This document shows, one piece after another, positions 1-6,532 of a stretch of 64,000 bases of DNA. The stretch is taken from NCBI RefSeq assembly GCF_017353255.1, contig NZ_JAFMYU010000017.1, forward strand, positions 95,771 through 159,770. Direction: 5' to 3'. The position numbers and the translations under genes were made by a program. The notes below the pieces were generated by a model. The model was not told where the DNA came from and searched no databases. It was given only the letters and a program-made list of their open reading frames with translations. Origin of the DNA: Fibrella aquatilis (GTDB taxonomy: Bacteria; Bacteroidota; Bacteroidia; Cytophagales; Spirosomataceae). Position 1 is the first letter of the stretch. Every line of letters begins with the position of its first letter.

Positions 1-1
1 T

Positions 2-226
2 GTCAAGGTGGTAACCACAGGGCAAGTCATCACGGCCAAAGCCACCCTCACCGACCTTGAGCACACCCTCAGCCCGCTCGGCTTCCTGCGCATTCACCGC
101 TCGTTTCTGGTTAACCTGCGCTACCTCACCGCCTACACCACCGCCGACCTCGACATAGGCACCCACACCCTACCCATCGGCGCATTATACCGCGATCATG
201 TGCTGACGCGGCTAAAGCAACCCTAA
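2..226 (+). CDS. LytTR-type response regulator, C-terminal fragment
   Basis: This is the last 74 codons of a gene whose start lies outside the window. The visible part is a LytTR DNA-binding domain: the segment FLRIHRSFLVNL followed by LPIGALYRDHV is the characteristic second half of this fold, in which the His-Arg-Ser-Phe stretch contacts DNA. In Bacteroidota such domains normally sit behind a CheY-like receiver and pair with a LytS/YehU-type histidine kinase encoded next to them. Neither receiver nor kinase is visible here, so a stand-alone LytTR protein cannot be excluded. The GTG at 8 is an internal codon and should not be taken as the start, because the frame is open to the window edge. 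Confidence 0.85.
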   Translation, partial: VKVVTTGQVITAKATLTDLEHTLSPLGFLRIHRSFLVNLRYLTAYTTADLDIGTHTLPIGALYRDHVLTRLKQP

Positions 227-427
227 TACCGCACCGATTGCCTCTTTTCGTTAATATGACTCTATCCCAGACCTGGACATGGTATATCTGGTGCTGCCCG
301 ACAACAGGCGTGCTGAATGCATTGCCAGGGTCGCCAAGAATAGTCAGCACGGGGTGCTCAACTGGACGTGGCTGAACGATTTAGGCCACTTTAGCATTAC
401 CTTTGTGTCCTCTTCACCGATCCCCCC

Positions 428-447
428 TGCCGACCCAATTGTCGGCA
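428..447 (+). terminator. Hairpin with U-rich tail upstream of the sulfite reductase gene
   Basis: A 7-bp perfect stem (TGCCGAC at 428-434 with GTCGGCA at 441-447, loop CCAATT) is followed at once by TTTGTTTT. This is the layout of a Rho-independent terminator. It lies about 200 nt after the LytTR stop and 46 nt before the sulfite reductase start, so it may end the upstream transcript or act as a leader attenuator. The rest of 227-493 holds a 60-codon open frame (279-461) that I do not recognise and do not call. Confidence 0.45.
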
Positions 448-493
448 TTTGTTTTAAATAAGCAGTATATAAACTCTATAGGCTAATAGAATT

Positions 494-2671
494 ATGTCTA
501 TCACCTTCACTACCAACGTCCAGTCAGCTGCCCGGCGTGACATTCTCGATCTCGACAAGAAAGTAGCAGCCTTTGCCTCCGGCCAAATGACCGACGAGCA
601 ATTCCGCAAGTTTCGGTTAGTGCGAGGGGTATATGGTCAGCGGCAGGCGGGGGTGCAGATGATCCGGATTAAGCTGCCCTACGGACGTATCACCGCCGAT
701 CAGCTCATTCGCATAGCCGACGTGTCGGACCGGTACGCTACGGGCAACCTCCACGCCACCACGCGGCAGGATATCCAACTCCACTTCGTCAAACTCGCCG
801 ACTCGCCCCAGCTCTGGGCCGACCTGGAAGATGCGGGCATCACGCTCAAAGAAGCCTGCGGCAATACCGTGCGCAACGTGACGGGGTCGGCCCGCGCGGG
901 CATAGACCCCCGCGAGCCGTTCGACATTTCGGGCTACGCGCAGGCCATTTTCGAGTACTTTCTGCGCAACGCCATCTGCCAGGAAATGGGCCGAAAATTC
1001 AAGATCGCCTTATCCTCTTCCGAAGCCGACACCGCCTATGGGTTCATGCATGATATTGGGCTTATTCCTCGGATTCAGGATGGCAAACGGGGTTTTAAGG
1101 TGCTGCTGGGCGGTGGCCTGGGGGCGCAACCCTTTTCGGCGCAAACGGCCACAGAATTCATTGAGGAAGAGCGGGTTATCCCCTTTATCGAAGCCGTCAT
1201 CCGGGTGTTCGACCGCTACGGTGAGCGCACCAAGCGCCACAAAGCCCGAATGAAATACCTCCTCAACGACCTCGGCCTGGACGAATTCTTAAACCGGGTA
1301 AACGAGGAATGGACGGCACTGCCAAATAAGACGCTGGATGTTGGATCCCGGACGCTGGACTCGCTGCCAGCACCACGCCCTAATCCTGATACAACTGACT
1401 TTTTGTCCAACGTCCAACATTCAGCATCCAACTTCCAAACATGGCTTGCCACCAACGTTTTCGAGCAGAAGCAGGCAGGATGGTATGCGGTGCAGTTGCG
1501 GGTGCTGCTGGGCGACATGTCGTCGGATACGGCGCGGGCGCTGGCGGGCATTGTGAAGCAGTACGCCGCCGACGATATCCGGGTGACGGTGAATCAGGGG
1601 TATCTGCTGCGGTTTATCAAGCCCGAAGATTTACATGCCGTGTTTGACGCCCTCGACGCGCTGGGCCTGGCCGAACCGGGTTTCGACACCACCGCCGACA
1701 TTACCACCTGCCCCGGTACCGACACCTGCAACCTGGCCATCACCAGCAGCTACGGCATTACTCGGGCGCTGGAGGACGTAATGAAAGCCGAGTTTCCCGA
1801 CATCATCTACAACAACGACATCAAAATCAAAATCAGTGGCTGCATGAACGGCTGCGGACAGCATTCGGCGGCTAACATCGGCTTCCACGGGGCCTCACTC
1901 AAGAACGGTGCGTATGTGTTGCCGGCCTTGCAGGTGCTGCTGGGCGGCGGCTTCAACGGGGCCGGTGCCACGCGGGGCGAGGGGCAAATTGGCGATAAGG
2001 TGATCAAGATTCCGGCCAAACGCGGGCCAGAGGCGCTGCGGGTATTGTTCCAGGATTACGAAGCCAACACCATCGAAGGCGAATATTACAACGACTATTA
2101 CAACCGGCAGGGCAAAAACTATTTCTACACCCTGCTGAAACCCCTGGCCGACCTGAAAACGCTGCAAAACAGCGACTACATCGACTGGGACCATACCGAT
2201 GCCTACGTCACCGAAGTGGGTGTGGGCGAGTGCGCCGGGGTACTCATTGACCTCGTGGCCACCACGCTGGACGAAGCCGCCGAAAAACTGGTTTGGGCCA
2301 ATGAAGCCCTGGCCGAAAGCCGCTGGAGCGATGCCCTCTACCATGCCTATAACGTGCTGATTACGGGGGCCAAAGCCATGCTCATGGGCAACGGCATCAA
2401 CACCAACACACACCACGGCATCGTCACCGATTTCGACCGCGAGTTTGCCGGGCAACCGGGAGGCCGGCCCCACGGTTTCCATGCTGCCGAAGGACAGTTT
2501 AAGTCGTTGGTATACAGCATCAACAAGCGTGAACCGTCGGAGGCCTTCGCCCGCGAATTCGTCACCGAAGCTACCGCTTTCCTCACCGCCACGCAGGCCC
2601 ACCGTCAGCAACAAATCGCCCGCGACGGCCTCCCCGAACTTCAGGAATTGACACAAGCGCAGGACAGCTAA
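494..2671 (+). CDS. Ferredoxin-type sulfite (or nitrite) reductase with C-terminal HEPN-like domain
   Basis: The 725-residue protein has the two-half architecture of siroheme/4Fe-4S assimilatory reductases. The cofactor cysteines are visible as TCPGTDTC (Cys406, Cys412) and SGCMNGCGQH (Cys450, Cys454). The family reduces sulfite to sulfide (or nitrite to ammonia) with six electrons, usually from ferredoxin. The siroheme methyltransferase gene follows, and sulfite is the more likely substrate. About residues 590-700 form an extra helical segment (KLVWANEALAESRWSDALYH, then NTNTHHGIVTDF) that looks like a HEPN domain. Residues about 280-316 are encoded by an inserted inverted heptad repeat that stays in frame and falls in the linker before WLATNVFEQKQAGWYAV. 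The cofactor motifs are intact, so the enzyme is probably active. A hairpin with U-tail sits 46 nt upstream. Confidence 0.9.
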   Translation: MSITFTTNVQSAARRDILDLDKKVAAFASGQMTDEQFRKFRLVRGVYGQRQAGVQMIRIKLPYGRITADQLIRIADVSDRYATGNLHATTRQDIQLHFVKLADSPQLWADLEDAGITLKEACGNTVRNVTGSARAGIDPREPFDISGYAQAIFEYFLRNAICQEMGRKFKIALSSSEADTAYGFMHDIGLIPRIQDGKRGFKVLLGGGLGAQPFSAQTATEFIEEERVIPFIEAVIRVFDRYGERTKRHKARMKYLLNDLGLDEFLNRVNEEWTALPNKTLDVGSRTLDSLPAPRPNPDTTDFLSNVQHSASNFQTWLATNVFEQKQAGWYAVQLRVLLGDMSSDTARALAGIVKQYAADDIRVTVNQGYLLRFIKPEDLHAVFDALDALGLAEPGFDTTADITTCPGTDTCNLAITSSYGITRALEDVMKAEFPDIIYNNDIKIKISGCMNGCGQHSAANIGFHGASLKNGAYVLPALQVLLGGGFNGAGATRGEGQIGDKVIKIPAKRGPEALRVLFQDYEANTIEGEYYNDYYNRQGKNYFYTLLKPLADLKTLQNSDYIDWDHTDAYVTEVGVGECAGVLIDLVATTLDEAAEKLVWANEALAESRWSDALYHAYNVLITGAKAMLMGNGINTNTHHGIVTDFDREFAGQPGGRPHGFHAAEGQFKSLVYSINKREPSEAFAREFVTEATAFLTATQAHRQQQIARDGLPELQELTQAQDS
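1331..1440 (+). repeat. Inverted heptad-repeat element inside the sulfite reductase gene
   Basis: The left arm has four heptads at 1334-1361 (CTGGATG, TTGGATC, CCGGACG, CTGGACT). The right arm has five at 1404-1438; on the opposite strand they read TTGGAAG, TTGGATG, CTGAATG, TTGGACG, TTGGACA. The consensus is YTGGAYG. The loop is 42 nt (1362-1403). The element is read through in frame as about 37 extra residues with no stop codon. It has the same design as the intergenic elements of this window but lies in a coding region. Confidence 0.85.
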
Positions 2672-2676
2672 AAATA

Positions 2677-2769
2677 GTGATGAGTGATGAGCGGTAAGTG
2701 ATGAGTTTGCTTCCGCAAGAGCATTTACGCTGGCGGAAGCAAACTCATCACTTACCGCTCATCACTCAC
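2677..2769. repeat. Inverted heptad-repeat hairpin between sulfite reductase and cobA
   Basis: The left arm (2677-2716) begins with the heptads GTGATGA, GTGATGA, GCGGTAA, GTGATGA and ends in TTTGCTTCCGC. The right arm (2733-2769) is its reverse complement with 36 of 37 positions identical. The loop is 16 nt (2717-2732). The element starts 5 nt after the stop codon upstream and ends 9 nt before the cobA ATG, so it fills the gap in what should be one operon. Confidence 0.9.
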
Positions 2770-2778
2770 CGTTCAAAA

Positions 2779-3534
2779 ATGAAGCTCACTCTCATTGGTG
2801 CGGGACCGGGTGATCCTGACCTCATTACTGTAAAGGCGATTAAGGTACTTCGGGTGGCCGACGTGATCATGTATGACGCGCTCGTGGCCCCCGAACTGCT
2901 CGACTATTGCCGTCCCGATGCGCTGAAGGTGTATGTGGGCAAACGTCGCGGAGCCTATTCGTGCGTACAGGAAGACATAAACCCGCTTATCGTGCACTAC
3001 GCCAAGCAGTACGGCCACGTGGTGCGGCTAAAAGGCGGCGACTCGTTCATCTTTGGGCGGGGGTGGGAAGAGATGGATTTTGCTGCGCAGCATGGTATTC
3101 CAGTAGAGGTCATCCCTGGCATTTCGAGCAGCTATGCCGTGCCTGCGGCTGCTGGTATCCCGCTCACTACCAGAGGGTTGTCGGAAAGTTTCTGGGTTGT
3201 AACCGGCACCACTAAAGAGGGGCAACTCTCGAAAGACCTGCAACTCGCGGCGCAGTCGTCGGCCACGGTGGTGATCCTGATGGGCATGCACAAACTACCC
3301 CTCGTGGCTGACCTGTTTCTTGGGCTGGGCAAAGCCGATACGCCCGTGGCCATCATCCAAAACGGCACCACGCCGCAGCAACGCGTGGTGGTAGCTACTG
3401 TGGGCAGCATCGTGGCTGAAGTAGCCCGGACGGGCATTGAAAACCCCGCCGTAATTGTGGTAGGGACGGTGGCAAACCTGGCCAAACTGCCCGAGGTACT
3501 TCAGCAGGTACCTGGAGAAACCAAAACAAACTAA
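2779..3534 (+). CDS. cobA: Uroporphyrinogen-III C-methyltransferase (SUMT)
   Basis: This 251-residue enzyme transfers two methyl groups from S-adenosylmethionine to uroporphyrinogen III, giving precorrin-2, the precursor of siroheme. Family motifs are clear: GAGPGDPDL near the N-terminus, VRLKGGDSFIFGRG in the middle, and PGISS. It is a single-domain SUMT; no CysG-type oxidase/ferrochelatase part is present. The upstream sulfite reductase needs siroheme, which explains the pairing. I start at the ATG at 2779, where the protein begins MKLTLIGAGPGDP. The in-frame ATG at 2698 would add 27 residues encoded by the hairpin repeat and is unlikely to be used. Confidence 0.93.
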   Translation: MKLTLIGAGPGDPDLITVKAIKVLRVADVIMYDALVAPELLDYCRPDALKVYVGKRRGAYSCVQEDINPLIVHYAKQYGHVVRLKGGDSFIFGRGWEEMDFAAQHGIPVEVIPGISSSYAVPAAAGIPLTTRGLSESFWVVTGTTKEGQLSKDLQLAAQSSATVVILMGMHKLPLVADLFLGLGKADTPVAIIQNGTTPQQRVVVATVGSIVAEVARTGIENPAVIVVGTVANLAKLPEVLQQVPGETKTN

Positions 3535-3572
3535 TTGGCAGACCATTGGTAGCGTCTACCACTCATAGGTTG

Positions 3573-3580
3573 TATGTTTG
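3573..3580 (+). promoter_or_regulatory. TAnnTTTG-type -7 box upstream of the GH16 gene
   Basis: TATGTTTG matches the Bacteroidota -7 consensus TAnnTTTG, 67 nt before the next start codon. A TTG at 3546-3548 could serve as the -33 element, although the 24-nt spacing is slightly long. Confidence 0.4.
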
Positions 3581-3647
3581 GTTACCGAAACACCTGTAGG
3601 TAAGTGCCGTCAGTTGTCAGGCAATCATCATCGCACAACAACTCATC

Positions 3648-4613
3648 ATGAAACGGTATCAGGCTACCCTGCTTTCGTTGCTCTTTATAGCAACCACCTT
3701 CGTCGCTTCCTGCAAAAAAGAAGACACGCCCTGCGTTAAAAAAACGTGGTATAAAGATGCCGATGGCGACGGCAAGGGCGATAAAAATGTCAGCGTCCAA
3801 TCGTGCGAAAAATACGTTGGCTATGTCGATAATGCCGACGACGACAACGACGTGGTGGCCCCTACACCCTTTGTCGATAAAGGGTATAAAACGCCAACTT
3901 CGTATCAGAACCTCACGCTGGTCTGGGCCGATGAATTTGATGGTACCAATTTAAATGAAAAATACTGGAATTACGAAATCGGCAATAATAACGGGTGGGG
4001 AAATAACGAATTACAGTATTATAAAAAAGAGAATACAACTGTTAAAGATGGTTACCTCACTATTGAAGCCCGCGTTGAAACAAACGGTGCTAGTAACTAC
4101 ACCTCTTCGCGACTGACCACGCAGGATAAATTCAATGTTAAATACGGTCGTATCGACATTCGGGCGTTGCTGCCGAAGGGGCAGGGTATCTGGCCCGCGC
4201 TCTGGATGCTGGGCAAAAATATTAAGCAGGTAAGCTGGCCCAAATGTGGCGAAATAGACATCATGGAACTGATTGGCGGCACTGACAAAGACAACACCGT
4301 CTACGGCACCGCCCACTGGGATAACAACAACAGTCACGCACAGTATGGCGGCAACACAAAACTGGCCTCAGGCACCTTCAATGATGAATTTCACGTGTTC
4401 TCCATCATCTGGGATGCCAAGAAAATTGTGTGGTATGTAGACGATAAACAGTTTCACATCATCGACACAACCCCCGCCGGATTAAGCGAATTTCAGGAAG
4501 ACTATTTCCTGCTTGTGAACCTGGCCGTGGGTGGCGACTGGCCCGGAAAACCAAGCTCGGCAACGGTATTCCCACAGCAGATGAAAGTGGATTACATCCG
4601 CGTGTTTCAGTAA
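3648..4613 (+). CDS. Glycoside hydrolase family 16 lipoprotein (laminarinase/beta-glucanase type)
   Basis: The 321-residue protein has a lipoprotein signal ending FVASC, so it is probably anchored in an outer membrane leaflet. After the signal comes an Asp-rich stretch (YKDADGDGKGD, then DNADDDND) resembling thrombospondin type 3 calcium-binding repeats. A GH16 jelly-roll domain runs from about residue 85 to the end. The catalytic motif GEIDIMEL gives Glu202 as likely nucleophile, Asp204, and Glu207 as acid/base. GH16 enzymes cleave beta-1,3 or mixed beta-1,3/1,4 glucans, and laminarin is a plausible substrate. It stands alone without a visible polysaccharide utilisation locus. A TAnnTTTG box lies upstream. 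Confidence 0.93.
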   Translation: MKRYQATLLSLLFIATTFVASCKKEDTPCVKKTWYKDADGDGKGDKNVSVQSCEKYVGYVDNADDDNDVVAPTPFVDKGYKTPTSYQNLTLVWADEFDGTNLNEKYWNYEIGNNNGWGNNELQYYKKENTTVKDGYLTIEARVETNGASNYTSSRLTTQDKFNVKYGRIDIRALLPKGQGIWPALWMLGKNIKQVSWPKCGEIDIMELIGGTDKDNTVYGTAHWDNNNSHAQYGGNTKLASGTFNDEFHVFSIIWDAKKIVWYVDDKQFHIIDTTPAGLSEFQEDYFLLVNLAVGGDWPGKPSSATVFPQQMKVDYIRVFQ

Positions 4614-4684
4614 TAAAAAGGGCTGTATCTGTAAGCTAATTTCTTAGGTAATATTGTTCTATTATTTGGGTTTTTAAAAGCTGC

Positions 4685-5158
4685 ATGTCTGTGAAGAAAT
4701 CGCTTTTTCTGTTAATCCTGTCGGGTGTGTTTATTGCCTGTGGACAGCAAAATGTTCGTGAAGAAAAAGGCAAGAAAATACCAGTGCCTATTGTGGGCAC
4801 CTGGCAGCTTATGTCGGGAACGACCATTGAGAAAGGCGACACGACGGTAACAGATTACACCAAAGATCAATCGTTTATTAAGATCATCAACGACACGCAT
4901 TTTGCGTTTCTGAAGCATGATCTTTCGGGTGGGAAAGGCAACACCGCTGCGTACGATTCGGGCGGGGGGCGCTATACCCTGACCGACAGTCTGTACACCG
5001 AAAAGCTGGACTACTGCACCGAGCGAGACTGGGAAAATCACACGTTTTCGTTTACAGTGAGTATCAAAAATGATACGCTTACGCAGCAGGGCGTGGAAGT
5101 GGTGGCAACAGCAGGCATCAACCGGATTAATATTGAGCGCTACGTACGTGTGAAATGA
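4685..5158 (+). CDS. Small lipocalin-like lipoprotein, function unknown
   Basis: The protein has 157 residues with a lipoprotein signal ending FIACG. The mature part contains IVGTWQLMSG, a typical opening strand of small lipocalin-like lipoproteins that are common in Bacteroidota, followed by alternating strands and a closing segment near RINIERYVRVK. I see no catalytic motif. It follows the GH16 gene on the same strand after 71 nt, but nothing ties the two functionally. The name rests on general resemblance and was not confirmed by a search. Confidence 0.7.
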   Translation: MSVKKSLFLLILSGVFIACGQQNVREEKGKKIPVPIVGTWQLMSGTTIEKGDTTVTDYTKDQSFIKIINDTHFAFLKHDLSGGKGNTAAYDSGGGRYTLTDSLYTEKLDYCTERDWENHTFSFTVSIKNDTLTQQGVEVVATAGINRINIERYVRVK

Positions 5159-5310
5159 TAACTGATAGGTGTGGCTTCGCGTTTCAGGCTTCGCGCTCTA
5201 AGCCCTAAAGCGAAGCTAAACCGCCCCCACCTCCCCCGAAAACACCCCGTTTTTCGTAAATTCGCCCCCTGAAATCAAACTAAAAATCGCCTGTTGGGGG
5301 TTGGGTTTAT

Positions 5311-6258
5311 ATGTATTGCGTTCTTCTTTATTACTGCTACACACCTATTGCCGATCCTGAAGCGTTTCGGGAAGAGCACCATCAGCTATGTCTACGGCTG
5401 AACCTGCTGGGGCGCATTATTGTGGCGCCCGAAGGCCTCAATGGCACCGTGTCGGGCCTGGCTGCCGACTGCGAAGCCTATATGGCCACGGTTAAAGCCG
5501 ACCCCCGGTTTGCGGCGCTGGAATTCAAGATAGACACCGCCCCGGCCCATACGTTTCAGAAACTACACGTCCGGGTGAAGCCCGAAATTGTCCATTCCGA
5601 ACTCCCCGTTGACCCACTGGTGCAAACCGGTATTCACCTGGAACCCGCCGAGTTTCGCGCTATGAAAAACGACTCCGACGTGGTCCTTGTCGATATGCGG
5701 TCGAACTACGAACACAGCATGGGCAAGTTCAACGGGGCCGTCACCTTCGACATGGAAAATCTGCGCGAACTACCCGACCACGTGGCTGAGATCGCGCACC
5801 TGAAAGACAAGAAGATTATCACCTATTGTACGGGCGGTATCAAGTGCGAAAAAGCCTCGGCCTACCTGCTCGCGCAGGGGTTCGAGAACGTCTATCAACT
5901 GCACGGCGGCATCATCAAATACGGCATGGAGGCCGAGGGTGAAGGCTTCGACGGACAGTGCTATGTGTTCGACAACCGTCTGGCCGTTGATGTGAATCAG
6001 GTGAACCCCACGGTAATCGCTACCTGCCACCGCTGCGGCACGCCCAGCACCCGCATGGTCAACTGCGCCTCGCCCGCCTGCAACAACCACGTACCCCTCT
6101 GCGAAGCCTGCGGCGACACCCACGCGGGCACCTGCACCGACGCCTGCAAAGCCGACCCCCTCCTCCGCCCCTACGACGGTACCGGCTACTACAGCAAAAA
6201 ATCCATTGGCTACACCCCGGAGCAAGGCTACCGAAGCAGACAGCGAAGCGTTACGTAG
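5311..6258 (+). CDS. trhO: tRNA uridine(34) hydroxylase, rhodanese-like
   Basis: This 315-residue protein belongs to the YceA/TrhO family, which hydroxylates U34 of tRNA in the pathway to 5-methoxy- or carboxymethoxy-uridine. The N-terminal part (LNLLGRIIVAPEGLNGTVSG) is the family's ferredoxin-like domain. A rhodanese domain follows with active-site loop YCTGGIKCEKAS, in which Cys173 is the conserved residue. The C-terminal 70 residues are Cys-rich (CHRCGTPS, CASPAC, CEACGDTHAGTC), probably binding zinc, as in many family members. The start at 5311 gives the usual N-terminus. A heptad-repeat hairpin and then a terminator follow the stop codon immediately. Confidence 0.93.
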   Translation: MYCVLLYYCYTPIADPEAFREEHHQLCLRLNLLGRIIVAPEGLNGTVSGLAADCEAYMATVKADPRFAALEFKIDTAPAHTFQKLHVRVKPEIVHSELPVDPLVQTGIHLEPAEFRAMKNDSDVVLVDMRSNYEHSMGKFNGAVTFDMENLRELPDHVAEIAHLKDKKIITYCTGGIKCEKASAYLLAQGFENVYQLHGGIIKYGMEAEGEGFDGQCYVFDNRLAVDVNQVNPTVIATCHRCGTPSTRMVNCASPACNNHVPLCEACGDTHAGTCTDACKADPLLRPYDGTGYYSKKSIGYTPEQGYRSRQRSVT

Positions 6259-6259
6259 G

Positions 6260-6367
6260 GATTTACGTATTACGAATTACGATTTGTGGCTGACGCATCC
6301 CTTATGCTGTAGAGCAGGCTGACGCGTCAGCAACAAATCGTAATTCGTACATCAAAAATCGTAAATC
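6260..6367. repeat. Inverted heptad-repeat hairpin with one extra unit in the right arm
   Basis: The left arm (6260-6296) reads GATTTAC, GTATTAC, GAATTAC, GATTTGT, then GGCTGACGC. The right arm (6324-6367), read on the minus strand, has GATTTAC, GATTTTT, GATGTAC, GAATTAC, GATTTGT, then TGCTGACGC. The arms match outside a length difference of exactly 7 nt. The element begins 1 nt after the trhO stop codon. Confidence 0.9.
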
Positions 6368-6370
6368 AAA

Positions 6371-6408
6371 AAATCCCCCACAGGCCGTATGGAATGTGGG
6401 GGATTTTT
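6371..6408 (+). terminator. Rho-independent terminator after trhO
   Basis: A perfect 12-bp stem (AAATCCCCCACA at 6371-6382 with TGTGGGGGATTT at 6395-6406) has a 12-nt loop and runs into five T residues. It probably ends the trhO transcript. The run of A before the stem would also allow some function on the opposite strand. Confidence 0.85.
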
Positions 6409-6532
6409 GCATCGTGAGAGTATGCTGACCGTTTAATAACTATTGAGTTAGTTAATTTTTGTTAAGCAACATTCTGGAAATAGTTACGTCAGTACATTTA
6501 GGCAATCAACTCAACTTCCATTCCCTTTTTGT

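Noticed and set aside
279..461. 60-codon open frame between the LytTR gene and the sulfite reductase gene
   Set aside because: No recognisable motif, no promoter or start context, and a terminator-like hairpin lies inside it.
1895..2656. 253-codon frame on the minus strand opposite the sulfite reductase gene
   Set aside because: It lies entirely within a clear coding gene; long antisense frames are common at this base composition.
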